Notes: generated by a model from the sequence alone, not told the origin. Positions 12,576 through 23,606 are shown, counted from the stretch's first letter. The stretch: 64,000 nt of DNA from Mycobacterium sp. 155 (GCF_000373905.1 NZ_KB892705.1:1815909-1879908); one strand, 5' to 3'. Translations and numbers: made by a program.

Positions 12576-12635
12576 ATTGATTGAGCGCAACGTCGCGCCA
12601 CTTGATACATAGCTAACTTCCAAAGAGGAATACCG

Positions 12636-15600
12636 ATGACGACTGACACCTATGAGGGGCGGCTCGAGCGCCGTGTCGCTGACCTGGTCAGCACAGATCC
12701 GCAGTTCGCCGCCGCCGCACCCAGCGAGGCCGTGAGCGCTGCCGCCGACGCCGAGGGCCTGAAACTGCCCAAGATCGTGCAGACCGTCCTGCAGGGCTAC
12801 GCCGACCGCCCCGCCATCGGTGAGCGCGCCGTCGAGTTCGTCACCGATCCACAGACCGGCAGAACCAGCGCCCAGCTCCTCCCCCGCTTCGACACCATCA
12901 CCTACGGCGAGGTGTGGGAACGGGTGCGGGCATTGGCCAGCGCACTGCACCAAGCCGGTGTGGCACCTGGTGACCGGGTCAACATCCTCGGCTTCGCCAG
13001 CGCCGACTACACCGTCATCGACACCGCGCTGGGGCAGCTCGGAGCCGTCTCGGTGCCGCTGCAGACCAGCTCGTCCGTGTCGGCCCTGGCGCCGATCGTC
13101 ATCGAGACCGAGCCCCGCGTAATCGCGGCGAGCGTCGACCACCTCAACGACGCCGTCGAGCTCGCGCTCACTGCGCACGCGCCGGCCAAACTGGTCGTCT
13201 TCGACCACCACCTCGAGGTCGACGACCACCGCGACGCCGTAGCTGCCGCGACAGCGCGGCTCACCGACGCGGGCCACCCCATCGTCGTCGAAACACTGGC
13301 CGACCTGCTGGCGCAGGGCAAGAACCTGCCACAGGCACCCGCCCCTGAATCCTCCGATGAAGACCTGGCCCTTCTCATCTACACCTCGGGCAGCACCGGC
13401 GCGCCGAAGGGCGCGATCTACCGGCAGAGCGCGGTCGCCAAATTTTGGCGCCGCAACTCCAAGGCCTGGTTCAGCCCGACAGCGGCCTCGATCAACCTCT
13501 GCTTCATGCCCATGAGTCACGTCATGGGCCGCGGCATCCTCTACGCGTCGCTGACCTCCGGCGGCACCGCCTACTTCGCGGCCCGCAGCGACCTGTCGAC
13601 ACTGCTGGAAGATCTGGCGTTGGTTCGGCCCACCGAGCTGAACTTCGTGCCGCGGGTCTGGGAGATGATCTTCAACGAGTTCCAGAGCAGGGTGGATCGC
13701 CGGCTCGACGGTGCGTCCGACCACGCCGCCGTCGAATCCGAAGTGATGACCGACATGCGCCAGAATCTGCTTGGCGGACGGTTCATTTCGGCCATGACCG
13801 GTTCTGCGCCGATCTCGGCCGAACTGAAAGCGTGGCTGGAGGACCTTCTGGGGATCCACCTGCTGGAGGGCTACGGATCGACCGAGGCAGGCATGGTGCT
13901 GTTCGACGGTGTGGTGCAGCGGCAGGCGGTCATCGACTACAAGTTGGTCGACGTCCCGGACCTAGGGTATTTCAGCACCGATAAGCCGCATCCGCGCGGC
14001 GAACTGCTGGTGAAGACCCAGAACCTGTTCCCCGGCTACTACAAGCGACCCGAGGTCACCGCGAGTGTGTTCGACGAGGACGGCTTCTATCGCACCGGTG
14101 ACATCGTCGCCGAGGTCGGTCCCGATCAGCTGACCTACGTCGACCGGCGCAACAACGTGCTCAAGCTCGCACAGGGCGAGTTCGTCACCGTCGCCAAGCT
14201 GGAAGCGGTATTCGGCAACAGTCCGCTGGTGCAACAGATCTACATCTATGGCAACAGCGCCCGGCCGTACCTGCTGGCCGTGGTGGTGCCGACACAGGAG
14301 GCCCAGTCGCGGTACCAGCCCGCCGAATTGAAGACCGCGATCGCCGAATCGCTGCAGGACGTGGCCAAGACCTCCGGTCTGCAGTCCTATGAGATTCCTC
14401 GCGACTTCCTCGTGGAGACAACACCTTTCACGCTGGAGAACGGCCTGCTGACCGGCATCCGCAAGCTCGCGTGGCCGAAGCTGAAGGCGCACTACGGCGA
14501 ACGGCTCGAGCAGCTCTACGTCGATCTGGCCGAGAGTCAGGCCAACGAGTTGCGCGAGCTACGGCAGAACGGCGCGCAGGCTTCGGTCCTGGAGACTGTC
14601 AGCCGTGCCGCCGGGGCCCTGCTCGGCGCCTCGACCGCCGATCTGCAACCGGATGCCCACTTCACCGATCTGGGTGGAGATTCGTTGTCGGCATTGACTT
14701 TCGGAAATCTGCTGCGCGAGATCTTCGAGGTCGACGTGCCGGTGAGTGTGATCGTCAGCCCTGCCAACGATCTGACGGCGATCGCGGCCTACATCGAGGC
14801 CGAGCGCGCCCCCGGCGCCAAGCGGCCGACCTTCACGTCAGTGCACGGCCGTGACGCGACCGAAGTACGTGCCGCCGATCTCACCTTGGACAAGTTCATC
14901 GACGCCGAAACCCTGGCCACCGCACCGTCACTGCCCAAGGCCGGTTCCGAGGTCCGCACGGTGCTGCTGACCGGTGCCACCGGCTTCCTGGGCCGTTACC
15001 TGGCCCTGGAGTGGCTGGAGCGGATGGACCTGGTCGACGGCAAGGTCGTCGCCCTCGTCCGAGCCCGTTCGAACGAGGACGCCCGGGCCCGCCTCGATGC
15101 CATCTTCGATACCGGCGACGCGAAACTGCTTGCGCACTACCAGGAATTGGCCGCCGATCACCTGGAGGTTGTCGCAGGTGACAAGGGCGAGGCCGACCTC
15201 GGCCTGGACCGCGAGACCTGGCAGGGCCTGGCCGACACCGTCGATCTGATCGTCGACCCGGCTGCATTGGTCAACCACGTGCTGCCCTACAGCGAATTGT
15301 TCGGGCCGAACGCCGTGGGCACCGCCGAGCTGATCCGGCTCGCAATGACCACCAAGATCAAGCCGTACACCTACGTGTCGACCATCGGCGTGGGCGACCA
15401 GATCACGCCGGGCAAGTTCGTCGAAGAAGCCGATGTCCGCGAGATGAGTGCCGTCCGCCGCATCGACGACTCGTATGCCAACGGCTACGGCAACAGCAAG
15501 TGGGCCGGCGAGGTCCTGCTGCGCGAGGCCAACGACCTGTGCGGGCTGCCCGTCGCGGTGTTCCGCTGCGACATGATCCTGGCCGACACGACGTACTCGG

Positions 15601-16145
15601 GCCAGCTGAACCTGCCCGACATGTTCACCCGGATGATGTTCAGCCTCGTCGCCAGCGGTATCGCCCCGGGCTCCTTCTACCAGCTGGGCGCCGACGGCGA
15701 ACGGCAGCGGGCGCACTACGACGGTCTGCCGGTCGAGTTCATCGCCGAGTCGATCTCGACGCTGGGCGCGCAGGCAGTCGAGAGCTTCGAGACCTACCAC
15801 GTGATGAACCCGTACGACGACGGCCTCGGGATGGACGAGTTCGTCGACTGGCTCATCGAGGCGGGCTACCGGATCGAGCGCATCGCCGACTACGGCCAGT
15901 GGTTGCAGCGGTTCGAAAGCACCCTGCGGGCACTGCCGGACAGGCAGCGTCAGGCGTCGTTGCTGCCGCTGCTGCACAACTACCAGAAGCCGGAGCGTCC
16001 GATGCTGGGTGCGCTCGCGCCGACCGATCGGTTCCGCGAAGCCGTGCAGGAAGCCAAGATCGGTCCCGACAAGGACATCCCGCACGTGTCGGCTCCGGTC
16101 ATCGTGCAGTACATCACCAACCTGAAGCAGCTCGGGCTGCTGTAA
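12636..16145 (+). CDS. car: Carboxylic acid reductase (adenylation-PCP-reductase)
   Basis: This 1169-residue three-domain enzyme reduces fatty or aromatic acids to aldehydes with ATP and NADPH. The adenylation domain (about 1-640) has [14 protein letters not shown] and EGYGSTEAG. The carrier domain has LGGDSLSAL, with Ser683 as the phosphopantetheine site. The reductase domain (from about 775) starts with the NADPH motif [11 protein letters not shown] and has [13 protein letters not shown] with the catalytic Tyr/Lys. Length and order match characterised mycobacterial and nocardial CARs and FadD9 (Rv2590). It needs a phosphopantetheinyl transferase, not encoded here. Start ATG 12636 has GAGGAA upstream. 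It is monocistronic, ending at a strong hairpin. Confidence 0.95.
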   Translation: MTTDTYEGRLERRVADLVSTDPQFAAAAPSEAVSAAADAEGLKLPKIVQTVLQGYADRPAIGERAVEFVTDPQTGRTSAQLLPRFDTITYGEVWERVRALASALHQAGVAPGDRVNILGFASADYTVIDTALGQLGAVSVPLQTSSSVSALAPIVIETEPRVIAASVDHLNDAVELALTAHAPAKLVVFDHHLEVDDHRDAVAAATARLTDAGHPIVVETLADLLAQGKNLPQAPAPESSDEDLALLIYTSGSTGAPKGAIYRQSAVAKFWRRNSKAWFSPTAASINLCFMPMSHVMGRGILYASLTSGGTAYFAARSDLSTLLEDLALVRPTELNFVPRVWEMIFNEFQSRVDRRLDGASDHAAVESEVMTDMRQNLLGGRFISAMTGSAPISAELKAWLEDLLGIHLLEGYGSTEAGMVLFDGVVQRQAVIDYKLVDVPDLGYFSTDKPHPRGELLVKTQNLFPGYYKRPEVTASVFDEDGFYRTGDIVAEVGPDQLTYVDRRNNVLKLAQGEFVTVAKLEAVFGNSPLVQQIYIYGNSARPYLLAVVVPTQEAQSRYQPAELKTAIAESLQDVAKTSGLQSYEIPRDFLVETTPFTLENGLLTGIRKLAWPKLKAHYGERLEQLYVDLAESQANELRELRQNGAQASVLETVSRAAGALLGASTADLQPDAHFTDLGGDSLSALTFGNLLREIFEVDVPVSVIVSPANDLTAIAAYIEAERAPGAKRPTFTSVHGRDATEVRAADLTLDKFIDAETLATAPSLPKAGSEVRTVLLTGATGFLGRYLALEWLERMDLVDGKVVALVRARSNEDARARLDAIFDTGDAKLLAHYQELAADHLEVVAGDKGEADLGLDRETWQGLADTVDLIVDPAALVNHVLPYSELFGPNAVGTAELIRLAMTTKIKPYTYVSTIGVGDQITPGKFVEEADVREMSAVRRIDDSYANGYGNSKWAGEVLLREANDLCGLPVAVFRCDMILADTTYSGQLNLPDMFTRMMFSLVASGIAPGSFYQLGADGERQRAHYDGLPVEFIAESISTLGAQAVESFETYHVMNPYDDGLGMDEFVDWLIEAGYRIERIADYGQWLQRFESTLRALPDRQRQASLLPLLHNYQKPERPMLGALAPTDRFREAVQEAKIGPDKDIPHVSAPVIVQYITNLKQLGLL

Positions 16146-16171
16146 CACGCTTCCTCACAAGGGAAGGTCCC

Positions 16172-16210
16172 CTGATCGGCCGCGATCCCACCAGGAACGC
16201 GGCCGATCAG
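16172..16210 (+). terminator. Hairpin terminator after car
   Basis: CTGATCGGCCGCG (16172-16184) and CGCGGCCGATCAG (16198-16210) form a perfect 13-base-pair stem with a 13-base loop, 27 bases after the car stop. No U-tract follows, as is common for mycobacterial terminators. It lies between two convergent genes and could serve both. Confidence 0.7.
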
Positions 16211-16328
16211 TCTCTCCGCGAGCAGACACTGCGGCACCCGACACGCCGTTGTTCCGGTGCCGCCGCGTCTGCTCGGCAGGGGAAGACGCACCCGACGGTA
16301 TCGATCCCGTCCTCGTCGAACGCAGGCG

Positions 16329-16715
16329 TTAGAACGCCAAGCCGATCGCCACGAGCACCACCGCTATCAGCGGGAAGATGCCTTGCGTGATCGCGGCGCG
16401 AGCCTTATCCGGTGAGGTGGTAAGCAGAACCAGCGCCGCGGCGAGCATCGAGCCGACCCCGGCGAACACCAGGGTCACACCGACAGCGTTGTGCCCCAAG
16501 GCGATTCCCACGATACCGACCATGGTGACGATCGCCAGGAACAGGTTGTAGAAGCCCTGGTTGAATGCCAGTTCCTTGGTGATCTCAGCGGTTTCCGCAG
16601 TGGTACCGAAGGTCGCGCGGGTGCGCGGGGAGGTCCAGGTGAGCGATTCCATCACGAAGATGTAGACGTGCAGAACCGCAGCGAGGGCGGCGAAAACCGA
16701 ACCGGCGACGACCAT
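16329..16715 (-). CDS. DUF1304 family membrane protein
   Basis: The 128-residue protein has four TM helices and the LHVYIFVMESLTW...TAEITKELAFNQGFYNLFLA pattern typical of DUF1304. The function of the family is unknown. Start ATG 16715 is 5 bases after the ruvB stop, so it probably rides at the end of the ruvCAB operon. In M. tuberculosis a PE_PGRS gene occupies this position. Confidence 0.85.
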   Translation of the reverse strand: MVVAGSVFAALAAVLHVYIFVMESLTWTSPRTRATFGTTAETAEITKELAFNQGFYNLFLAIVTMVGIVGIALGHNAVGVTLVFAGVGSMLAAALVLLTTSPDKARAAITQGIFPLIAVVLVAIGLAF

Positions 16716-16720
16716 GACGA

Positions 16721-17776
16721 CTATTCAAACAGCCCGGCCTGACCCAGACCGGTGATCGGCGGTTGCATGCCGAGGTGAGTCCAGGCCAGTGGTGTTGCGA
16801 CCCGACCCCGTGGGGTGCGGGCCACCATCCCGGCCCGAACCAGAAACGGTTCGCACACCTCCTCGACCGTGGTGGCTTCCTCCCCGACCGCTACGGCCAA
16901 CGTGGACACGCCCACCGGTCCCCCGCCGAAGCTGCGGGTGAGCGCGGACAGCACGGCCCGGTCCAACCGGTCCAGCCCCAACTCGTCGACGTCGTAGACC
17001 TCCAGAGCGGCTTTGGCGATGTCGCGTGTGATGACGCCGTCGGCACGCACCTCGGCGTAGTCACGAACCCGACGCAGCAGCCGGTTGGCGATCCGGGGTG
17101 TGCCCCGCGAGCGGCGAGCGATCTCCGCCCCGGCCTCGGCGCCGAGGGTGATGCCGAGGATGCCGGCCGAGCGAGCCAGCACACGCTCCAACTCGACCGG
17201 TTCGTAGAAATCCATGTGCGCGGTGAACCCGAAGCGATCGCGCAGCGGGCCGGTCAGCGCGCCGGACCGCGTCGTCGCACCGACCAGGGTGAAAGGAGCC
17301 ACTTCCAATGGAATCGACGTGGCCCCAGGGCCTTTGCCGACCACCACGTCGACGCGGAAATCCTCCATCGCCAGGTACAGCATCTCCTCGGCCGGGCGCG
17401 CGATGCGGTGAATTTCGTCGATGAACAACACATCGTGCTCGACGAGGTTGGACAGCATGGCCGCCAGGTCGCCCGCCCGCTCCAAAGCAGGGCCTGAGGT
17501 GATCCGCAGCGAGGAGCCGAGCTCGGCGGCGATGATCATCGCCAACGACGTCTTGCCCAGACCCGGAGGACCGGACAACAGGATGTGATCCGGTGTGCCA
17601 CCGCGGTTTTTGGCGCCTTCGAGCACCAACTGTAACTGTTCCCGCACCCGAGGCTGACCGATGAACTCACGCAGCGAGCGGGGCCGCAGACTGGCGTCGA
17701 TGTCGCCCTCGCCGACGGTGAGCGCGGGTGTCACCTCACGATCATCGGGCTCCTCGGTGTCGTCGAACCGGCCCAT
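16721..17776 (-). CDS. ruvB: Holliday junction branch migration ATPase RuvB
   Basis: The 351-residue AAA+ motor forms hexamers on RuvA-bound Holliday junctions and drives branch migration. Walker A is GPPGLGKTS, Walker B LFIDEIHR, with [11 protein letters not shown] sensor residues and a C-terminal winged helix ([14 protein letters not shown]). ATG 17776 directly follows the TAG of a 9-codon mini-ORF in the ruvA-ruvB gap, which may couple its translation to ruvA. Confidence 0.97.
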   Translation of the reverse strand: MGRFDDTEEPDDREVTPALTVGEGDIDASLRPRSLREFIGQPRVREQLQLVLEGAKNRGGTPDHILLSGPPGLGKTSLAMIIAAELGSSLRITSGPALERAGDLAAMLSNLVEHDVLFIDEIHRIARPAEEMLYLAMEDFRVDVVVGKGPGATSIPLEVAPFTLVGATTRSGALTGPLRDRFGFTAHMDFYEPVELERVLARSAGILGITLGAEAGAEIARRSRGTPRIANRLLRRVRDYAEVRADGVITRDIAKAALEVYDVDELGLDRLDRAVLSALTRSFGGGPVGVSTLAVAVGEEATTVEEVCEPFLVRAGMVARTPRGRVATPLAWTHLGMQPPITGLGQAGLFE

Positions 17777-17806
17777 CTACGTCTGCTCTTCGCGCCAGCG
17801 GCTCAT
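17777..17806 (-). CDS. Mini-ORF MSRWREEQT in ruvA-ruvB junction
   Basis: In the 35-base gap, ATG AGC CGC TGG CGC GAA GAG CAG ACG TAG encodes MSRWREEQT and its stop abuts the ruvB ATG. The sequence resembles the junction element before pimA and at the thrS 3' end. It may be a translation relay carrying ribosomes into ruvB, or just a conserved ribosome-loading element (GAAGAG) without a functional peptide. It is too short to judge by codon use. Confidence 0.3.
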   Translation of the reverse strand: MSRWREEQT

Positions 17807-17811
17807 CACCG

Positions 17812-18399
17812 CTACTTCTTACCAAGCATGGACAGCGCCGCCCGCAGTGCGGTCGACGTGCTCGCTTCGGGGTCGTTGGCAAGCACCTTGTCGGTGGCTT
17901 CCTCAGCTTGTTTGGCCGCAAAGCCAAGGCCGACAAGCGCTTCCACCACTGGCCCGCGTACCGCGTGGCCGACGGCCACACCCGCGGCCCCGGCCGTCAC
18001 CACGCCGATCTTGTCGCGCAGTTCCAGCACCATCCGTTCGGCGCCCCGCTTACCGATGCCAGGCACCCTGGTCAGGGCGGTCACGTCGCCGTCGGCGAGG
18101 GCCTGGCGTAGCGCCTGCGGGTCGTACACGGCCAGTGTCGCCAGGGCGATCTTCGGACCGACGCCGGACACTCCGAGCAGCGTCAGGAACAAATCCCGAG
18201 CCTCTCCGTCGGCGAACCCGTAGAGCGTCATGGAGTCTTCGCGCACGATCATCGCGGTGATCAGCCGCGACTCGGCACCGCGGCGCAGGTTCGCCAGGGT
18301 GGCGGGTGTCGCCATCACCTTGTAGCCGACACCGGCGGCCTCGATGACGGCGTGATCGAGAGCGATGTCGATGACCTCGCCGCGGACCGACGCAATCAT
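17812..18399 (-). CDS. ruvA: Holliday junction DNA-binding protein RuvA
   Basis: The 195-residue protein binds four-way junctions as a tetramer and loads RuvB. It has an N-terminal OB fold ([28 protein letters not shown]), helix-hairpin-helix motifs ([34 protein letters not shown]) and a C-terminal UBA-like RuvB-binding domain. ATG 18399 overlaps the ruvC stop as ATGA, indicating coupling. Confidence 0.97.
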   Translation of the reverse strand: MIASVRGEVIDIALDHAVIEAAGVGYKVMATPATLANLRRGAESRLITAMIVREDSMTLYGFADGEARDLFLTLLGVSGVGPKIALATLAVYDPQALRQALADGDVTALTRVPGIGKRGAERMVLELRDKIGVVTAGAAGVAVGHAVRGPVVEALVGLGFAAKQAEEATDKVLANDPEASTSTALRAALSMLGKK

Positions 18400-18953
18400 G
18401 CCCTGGCCGCCTTGAGCTTGGCCTGATACTTGCGGCGTTGCTCAGCAGCGAGCGCCTCAGCTGCGGCCATCCGGGCGAGCATCGGCGCCCGCCAGCAGTG
18501 GCAGATGGCCAGCGCGAGCGCGTCGGCCGCATCGGCGGGAGTCGGTTTAGCTTGCAGCGCAAGGATTCTCGTCACCATTTCGGTGACCTGAGCCTTGCCG
18601 GCCCGACCGTTTCCGGTGACTGCGGCCTTCACCTCGGACGGGGTGTGGAAATACACGTCGATCTTTCGGCGGGCAGCCGCCAGCGCGATCACGCCGCCGG
18701 CCTGGGCGGTCCCCATTACGGTCGATACGTTCTGCTGAGCGAAGACACGCTCGATGGCGATCACGTCGGGCCGATGAGTGTCCATCCAATACTCGACGGT
18801 GTCGCTGATGGTCAGCAGCCGCTGCTGCAGCGGGGCGTCGGCCGGCGTGCGAACCACGTCCACATCAAGCGCGATGACCTGGCGGCCTTTCCCGTTCTCG
18901 ATCACCGACAGCCCGCAACGCGTCAACCCGGGATCGACTCCCATCACCCGCAC
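18396..18953 (-). CDS. ruvC: Crossover junction endodeoxyribonuclease RuvC
   Basis: The 185-residue resolvase cleaves Holliday junctions. The catalytic acidic residues are in [11 protein letters not shown] and VIAIERVF, with the C-terminal [13 protein letters not shown] chose GTG 18953 (protein start VRVMGVDPG) because AAAGGG lies 5 bases upstream and it matches the M. tuberculosis start; the longer ORF to 19007 reads through the promoter. It is first in ruvC-ruvA-ruvB and divergent from an SDR gene. Confidence 0.95.
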   Translation of the reverse strand: MRVMGVDPGLTRCGLSVIENGKGRQVIALDVDVVRTPADAPLQQRLLTISDTVEYWMDTHRPDVIAIERVFAQQNVSTVMGTAQAGGVIALAAARRKIDVYFHTPSEVKAAVTGNGRAGKAQVTEMVTRILALQAKPTPADAADALALAICHCWRAPMLARMAAAEALAAEQRRKYQAKLKAARA

Positions 18954-19069
18954 GCGAACCCTTTCGTCAGAACATCTGTTCGAGAGCCTAGCGTGGTCCA
19001 CCGACACCGCGCGGCAGGGACACGCGCGGCAGACTGTAGGCGCACCCGAAGAAGGCTGGAGGAAGCATC

Positions 19070-19741
19070 ATGCGCGTCGTCATCGCAGGTGGACACGGAA
19101 AGATCGCCCTACTTCTGGAACGACTGCTGGCCGAGCGCGGCGATTCGGTCACCGGGCTGATCCGTAATCCCGCCCAGACAGCCGATCTGGAGGCCGCCGG
19201 CGCCCGGGCCGTCGTGCTGGACCTGGAACGCGCCTCGGTCGATGACGTCGCCGACGCGGTGCGCGGTGCCGACGCGGTGGTGTTCGCTGCGGGTGCCGGA
19301 CCGGGCAGCGGCGCGGCCCGCAAGCAGACCGTCGACCGCGACGCGGCGATCCTGCTAGCCGACGCCGCCGAGGAGGCCGGGGTGACGCGGTACGTGATGG
19401 TCTCGGCGTTGTCCGCCGATGATCGGTCTCTCGACGACAGCTATGACGAGGTGTTCCGGGCCTACATGCGGGCCAAGGCCGATGCCGACGCAAATGTGCG
19501 GGCCCGCTCGGGACTGCTGACCACCATCGTGCGGCCGGGCGGGCTCACCGATGAGGCCGGCACAGGCAACGTGCGGATCGCTGAATCCACAGGGCGCGGC
19601 ACCATTCCGCGGGCCGATGTCGCCGCGGTGCTGCTGGCAGTGCTGGACGCACCACAAACAGCCGGTCACACGTTCGAGGTGATCTCCGGTGAGACACCTG
19701 TCGCCGCGGCGGTAGAGGGATGTCGAACCCCGGCTAGCTAG
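19070..19741 (+). CDS. NAD(P)-binding SDR/NmrA-like protein
   Basis: The 223-residue Rossmann protein starts [20 protein letters not shown], a variant GxxGxxG nucleotide motif of atypical SDRs. It continues with [13 protein letters not shown] and [14 protein letters not shown], typical of the SDR_a5/NmrA group. The classical YxxxK is not evident (YMRAKAD is near), so enzymatic activity is uncertain; members may be redox sensors or reductases. ATG 19070 has a GGAGGAAG ribosome site. Its stop overlaps the convergent YebC gene by 4 bases. Confidence 0.8.
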   Translation: MRVVIAGGHGKIALLLERLLAERGDSVTGLIRNPAQTADLEAAGARAVVLDLERASVDDVADAVRGADAVVFAAGAGPGSGAARKQTVDRDAAILLADAAEEAGVTRYVMVSALSADDRSLDDSYDEVFRAYMRAKADADANVRARSGLLTTIVRPGGLTDEAGTGNVRIAESTGRGTIPRADVAAVLLAVLDAPQTAGHTFEVISGETPVAAAVEGCRTPAS

Positions 19742-20493
19742 TCCTCGTCGAGGGCCGCGGCAACATCGTCGGGGATGTCGACGTTGGTGTAGACCTCTTG
19801 CACGTCGTCGCTGTCCTCCAACGCGTCGACCAGCTTGAGCACCTTGCGTGCACCCTCAAGATCGACCGGAACCGTCACCGACGGCTGGAAGCTGGCCTCG
19901 GCCGAGTCGTAGTCGATACCGGCATCCTGCAGTGCGGTCCGTACCGCAACCAGGTCGCTGGGCTCGGAGATGATCTCGAACGCATCGCCCAGGTCGTTGA
20001 CCTCTTCGGCGCCCGCTTCGAGCACGGCCAGCAGCACGTCGTCCTCGGTCAGGCCGTTCTTCTCCAGCGTCACCACGCCCTTGCGGGCGAACAGGTAGGC
20101 CACCGAGCCCGGATCGGCCATGTTGCCGCCATTGCGCGTCATCGCGACCCTGACCTCACCGGCGGCCCGGTTGCGGTTGTCGCTCAGGCACTCGATGAGC
20201 ACCGCAACACCGTTGGGGCCGTAGCCCTCGTACGTGATGGTCTGCCAGTCGGCGCCGCCGGCTTCTTCACCCGCACCACGCTTGCGGGCCCGCTCGATGT
20301 TGTCGTTGGGCACCGAGGTCTTCTTGGCCTTCTGAATGGCGTCATACAGCGTCGGGTTTCCACCCGGGTCACCACCGCCGGTGCGCGCCGCCACCTCGAT
20401 GTTCTTGATCAGCTTGGCGAATTCTTTACCACGGCGCGCGTCTTTAACGGCCTTCTGATGCTTTGTGGTGGCCCACTTGGAATGGCCGCTCAT
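19738..20493 (-). CDS. YebC/PmpR family regulatory protein
   Basis: The 251-residue protein opens with [28 protein letters not shown], the hallmark of the YebC/TACO1 family. Members act as DNA-binding regulators or, by more recent work, help ribosomes through polyproline stretches. The family acidic surface ([17 protein letters not shown]) is present. It is the orthologue of Rv2603c and in M. tuberculosis lies next to pdxT; here two extra genes intervene. Confidence 0.95.
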   Translation of the reverse strand: MSGHSKWATTKHQKAVKDARRGKEFAKLIKNIEVAARTGGGDPGGNPTLYDAIQKAKKTSVPNDNIERARKRGAGEEAGGADWQTITYEGYGPNGVAVLIECLSDNRNRAAGEVRVAMTRNGGNMADPGSVAYLFARKGVVTLEKNGLTEDDVLLAVLEAGAEEVNDLGDAFEIISEPSDLVAVRTALQDAGIDYDSAEASFQPSVTVPVDLEGARKVLKLVDALEDSDDVQEVYTNVDIPDDVAAALDED

Positions 20494-20631
20494 GCAGGTA
20501 CGCCCTCTTTCTGGTGAAACTTCGGCTGCCCAGTCTACGTGGGCCGGTGCTGGGTCGCGCGCTGGCTTGGCCTGCGTAGATTTCGTCCGATCGGCAGACG
20601 TCAGTTCCGCAATATGCCGCGCCGGGCGCGT

Positions 20632-20637
20632 TACCGT
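20632..20637 (+). promoter_or_regulatory. Putative -10 element for leaderless gene at 20644
   Basis: TACCGT ends 6 bases before the ATG at 20644, so the predicted transcription start falls at or next to the start codon. No Shine-Dalgarno sequence is visible. Leaderless mRNAs are frequent in mycobacteria. Confidence 0.45.
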
Positions 20638-20643
20638 ACGCGA

Positions 20644-21507
20644 ATGCCGGGCGGTTCATTCCATCCCCCACCGGGCTGGCCAGTTCCTCCCGGCTGGGAG
20701 CCGTCTGTGGGCTGGGAGCCTGATCCCTCCTGGCCGCCGGCGCCGCACGGCTGGCAATTCTGGACGAACACACCCCCGCCACACCCTCCTGCTCAGCCTG
20801 CGGCCCTCCGCCGGCGCCCCGCGCTGCTGTGGGCGCTCGGCGCAGTGGCGACGGTCGCGGCTGTCGTCGTCGGCGTTGTCACGGTCAACCACTTCAACCG
20901 ACGTAACGGACCCGAGGTGATCGTGCTGAGGCCTGTTGACGCACAGGGAAACGTCCAGACCGGTTGGAGGCTGAATGTCGAGGATCGCGGCAACGATCCC
21001 ATCGATTGCTCGCTCGGTTTGCCGTCACGTTACGACGTGGGCGGCTCGGTGCGATCATGCGGTGGGACAGCCGATTCCGGCGACGCCTGCTGGCCGGCAG
21101 CAGACAACGATCATGTGCTGTGCGTGCGTGATCCGTTCACCAACGTGGTCGATCTGATCCCCGCCAGTGGATTGAGCACGGCCCGCAAGCCAGCGAGGCA
21201 TAGCTACATACCGTTTGCCTTAGTACTCGACGACGGAACCCGGTGCCGTGCCCGGATCGGCGGCGCGTGGGGCCATTTCGCTCAACAACCCGACTGGGTG
21301 GCCTACTACGGCTGCGGTACCAACGATGCGGACTTCACTGCAGTGTGGGGACCGCGGGACGACGGCGGCGACAGCGACGGTATCAGCCGAGACCACCGCA
21401 GATGGTCGGTGACAGTCGGCACCGAAGACGGCCCGCTGACCACCCATCGGGTGACCCAGGTGTACTACGTCGGCCTCGCCGGAGAAAACCCACCCGTCTC
21501 CAAGTGA
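20644..21507 (+). CDS. Trp/Pro-rich single-pass membrane protein, unknown function
   Basis: The 287-residue product has a cytoplasmic N-terminus with repeated PPGW/GWEP units (about residues 1-45), one TM helix ([19 protein letters not shown], about 59-77) and an extracytoplasmic domain of about 200 residues with several Cys (CSLG, RSCGG, ACWP, LCVRD, RCRA, YYGCG), probably disulfide-bonded. I recognise no family for the outer domain. ATG 20644 is preferred over the ORF start 20539 because the Pro/Trp tail begins there and a TACCGT -10 lies just upstream. It is inserted, with the following GT39-like gene, between YebC and pdxT. Confidence 0.75.
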   Translation: MPGGSFHPPPGWPVPPGWEPSVGWEPDPSWPPAPHGWQFWTNTPPPHPPAQPAALRRRPALLWALGAVATVAAVVVGVVTVNHFNRRNGPEVIVLRPVDAQGNVQTGWRLNVEDRGNDPIDCSLGLPSRYDVGGSVRSCGGTADSGDACWPAADNDHVLCVRDPFTNVVDLIPASGLSTARKPARHSYIPFALVLDDGTRCRARIGGAWGHFAQQPDWVAYYGCGTNDADFTAVWGPRDDGGDSDGISRDHRRWSVTVGTEDGPLTTHRVTQVYYVGLAGENPPVSK

Positions 21508-21514
21508 CGGCCGC

Positions 21515-21531
21515 CCGTCGGAGCCCGACGG
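21515..21531. terminator. Hairpin between convergent genes
   Basis: CCGTCGG-AGC-CCGACGG is a perfect 7-base-pair stem with a 3-base loop, starting 8 bases after the stop of the upstream plus-strand gene and before the convergent membrane transferase gene. It lacks a U-tract. Confidence 0.45.
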
Positions 21532-21587
21532 ACACGCATGCGCGGATAACGCCTGCTCGGGCCTATCCCGGCGTAGTGGCCGGGTGG

Positions 21588-23516
21588 CTACTTCTTCAGC
21601 GGGGCGCTCAGGTCGTAGACCGTGTCCGAGCCCACCTTGGTCGCGGTGAAGTTCGCCTTCACCCAGTCGGTGATCTCAGTGTGCGAGTTGTTGCCGAAGA
21701 AGCCTCCACCGTGGTCCTTGGTCTCCGGGAGGATGTAGTAGGTGATCTGCCGTTCGGCAACATAGGCTTGGAACTGTTCCAGCGTCGGCACCGGATCGGT
21801 ACCAATGAAGCCACCGATCGCCATTACCGCAGTGTTGGTGGACAATTCGAGATTAGCCGCTGCCGAGGAGTGATTGACCGCCGCCGACCACTTGGTAGTG
21901 GTGCCCCGCAGCATCGCGTCCACTCCGGGATTGTCGGTGAACCAGCCGTGCCCGTGGTTGCCGTCGGGATCAGCCGGTCCGACGCTCGGGCCGCCGCCGG
22001 TGTGCGGCTGACCGAGAGTGGCCACCGTGTACGCCGTCGTCCCGGCGAACCCGCCGATCAGTGCCGCCGACAGTGCGGCGACCGCGAGGCCGCGGCTGCC
22101 CGCGCGCAACCCCCACAGCAGAACCACCGTGGCCAGCACGGCCACCGCCAGAATGGCCCACCGCAGCGGCGGCAGCCAGGACGCATTGCGGCCCAGGATC
22201 CAGAAGCTCCACACCCCGGTCGCCAGAAGCATTGCCGCCAAACCGATCTGCCCCAACCAGCCGTCGCGGCGGCGCCACATCTCGTGGATGCCGATGGCGA
22301 ACATGGCCGCCACGGCCGGGGCCACCGACAGGCAGTAGTACGGATGCACGTTGGTCTTCATGAAGCTCAGCACCAGACCGTCGATCACCAGCCAGGTGCC
22401 GAACAAGATGGCCCCGGCCCGCACGATGTCGGTGCGCGGCGCCCGGCCGCGCGACACCAGCACCAGCACCACCGCCAACAGCGCCGCGGGGATCAGCCAG
22501 CCGATCTCGAAACCGAACTCACCGGTGAACAGCCGTGGCAGACCCTGGACCTGGTTGCCCCACCCACCGAAACCACCGTGGTGCTGAGCGGCAGCGGCGC
22601 CCGGGACGTTCGCCGGATCGGGCGCCAGGTGGGCGCCTGGCTTCATGCCGTAGTGGTTGTGGCCCAATACGCGGCCGAACCCGTTGTAGCCCAGCACCAG
22701 GTTCATGAAGTTGTTGTCGGTCGAACCGGCGAGGTACGGCCGCGAGGACGCCGGCCAGAGCAGCGTGAGCAGCACGAACCAGCCCGACGACACAAGGAAC
22801 GCAACCAGCGAGCCCAACAAGTGCAGCAGCCGGCGGCGGATCGTGACGGGCGCTGCGATCAGGTAGACCAGCCCGACGGCCGGCATGACCATCAGCCCCT
22901 CGAGCATCTTGGCCAGGAAGGCGAACCCGAGCGCGACACCGGCGAGCGCCATCCAGCGTGCGCCATGGCTTCCCAGGGCCCGCACCGCGCAGTAAGCAGC
23001 AGCCGTCATCAACAGCACCATCACCGCGTCGGGGTTGTTGAACCGGAACATCAGCGCCGTCACCGGCATGAGAGCCAGCGCGGCGCCGGCCAGCAGAGCA
23101 GCGCGCGGTCCGCTGATCCGGCGCACTGCTCCGTAGAGCAGGCCGACCGCGGCGACGGCCATCAATGCTTCCGGGACGAGCATGCTCGCGCTGCTGAAGC
23201 CGAAGACCTGACCCGACAGCGCCATCACCCACTGCGAAACCGGGGGCTTGTCCACGGTGATGAAATTGTTGGAATCCAGCGACCCGAACAGCAGGGCTTC
23301 CCAGTTCTTGGAGCCGGCCTGCGCCGCGGCGGCGTAGAACTCGTTGCCCATCCCGTTGATGGTGATGTTCCACACGTAGACCACCGCGGTGACCAGCAAT
23401 AGCGCGGGGAACGCGAAACGCTCCAGCCTCGCCACGTCCAATCGGCGGCGGGAACCCGGTTCGGCGTCATTGGTCGATTCGGGCGCATCGTCAAGCGTCG
23501 TCGTCACACGCTCCAT
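21588..23516 (-). CDS. GT39/ArnT-like membrane glycosyltransferase
   Basis: The 642-residue protein has about 11-12 TM helices and the first-loop motif GMGNEFYAAAAQAGSKNWEALLFGSLD followed by VDKPPVSQWVMALS, the acidic/aromatic loop conserved in PMT/ArnT (GT-C) transferases. These use polyprenyl-phosphate sugars to glycosylate proteins or lipids outside the membrane. The C-terminal 150 residues are extracytoplasmic with a His/Gly-rich loop (AAQHHGGFGGWGNQ lies in a middle loop). Donor and acceptor are unknown. It could act with the neighbouring membrane protein at 20644, but this is only positional inference. Confidence 0.8.
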   Translation of the reverse strand: MERVTTTLDDAPESTNDAEPGSRRRLDVARLERFAFPALLLVTAVVYVWNITINGMGNEFYAAAAQAGSKNWEALLFGSLDSNNFITVDKPPVSQWVMALSGQVFGFSSASMLVPEALMAVAAVGLLYGAVRRISGPRAALLAGAALALMPVTALMFRFNNPDAVMVLLMTAAAYCAVRALGSHGARWMALAGVALGFAFLAKMLEGLMVMPAVGLVYLIAAPVTIRRRLLHLLGSLVAFLVSSGWFVLLTLLWPASSRPYLAGSTDNNFMNLVLGYNGFGRVLGHNHYGMKPGAHLAPDPANVPGAAAAQHHGGFGGWGNQVQGLPRLFTGEFGFEIGWLIPAALLAVVLVLVSRGRAPRTDIVRAGAILFGTWLVIDGLVLSFMKTNVHPYYCLSVAPAVAAMFAIGIHEMWRRRDGWLGQIGLAAMLLATGVWSFWILGRNASWLPPLRWAILAVAVLATVVLLWGLRAGSRGLAVAALSAALIGGFAGTTAYTVATLGQPHTGGGPSVGPADPDGNHGHGWFTDNPGVDAMLRGTTTKWSAAVNHSSAAANLELSTNTAVMAIGGFIGTDPVPTLEQFQAYVAERQITYYILPETKDHGGGFFGNNSHTEITDWVKANFTATKVGSDTVYDLSAPLKK

Positions 23517-23606
23517 TAAGACCCGCCCCGATTTGCCGAACCTATGTATCCGCCGGGGACTTCCTGTGTCTCGACATAGGCCCAGGTCAGCGGTTTGTAA
23601 GGACGG

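Noticed and set aside
21243..23402. 719-codon plus-strand frame over the GT39-like gene
   Set aside because: Low-complexity His/Arg/Gln antisense translation; the minus-strand frame has TM helices and PMT motifs.
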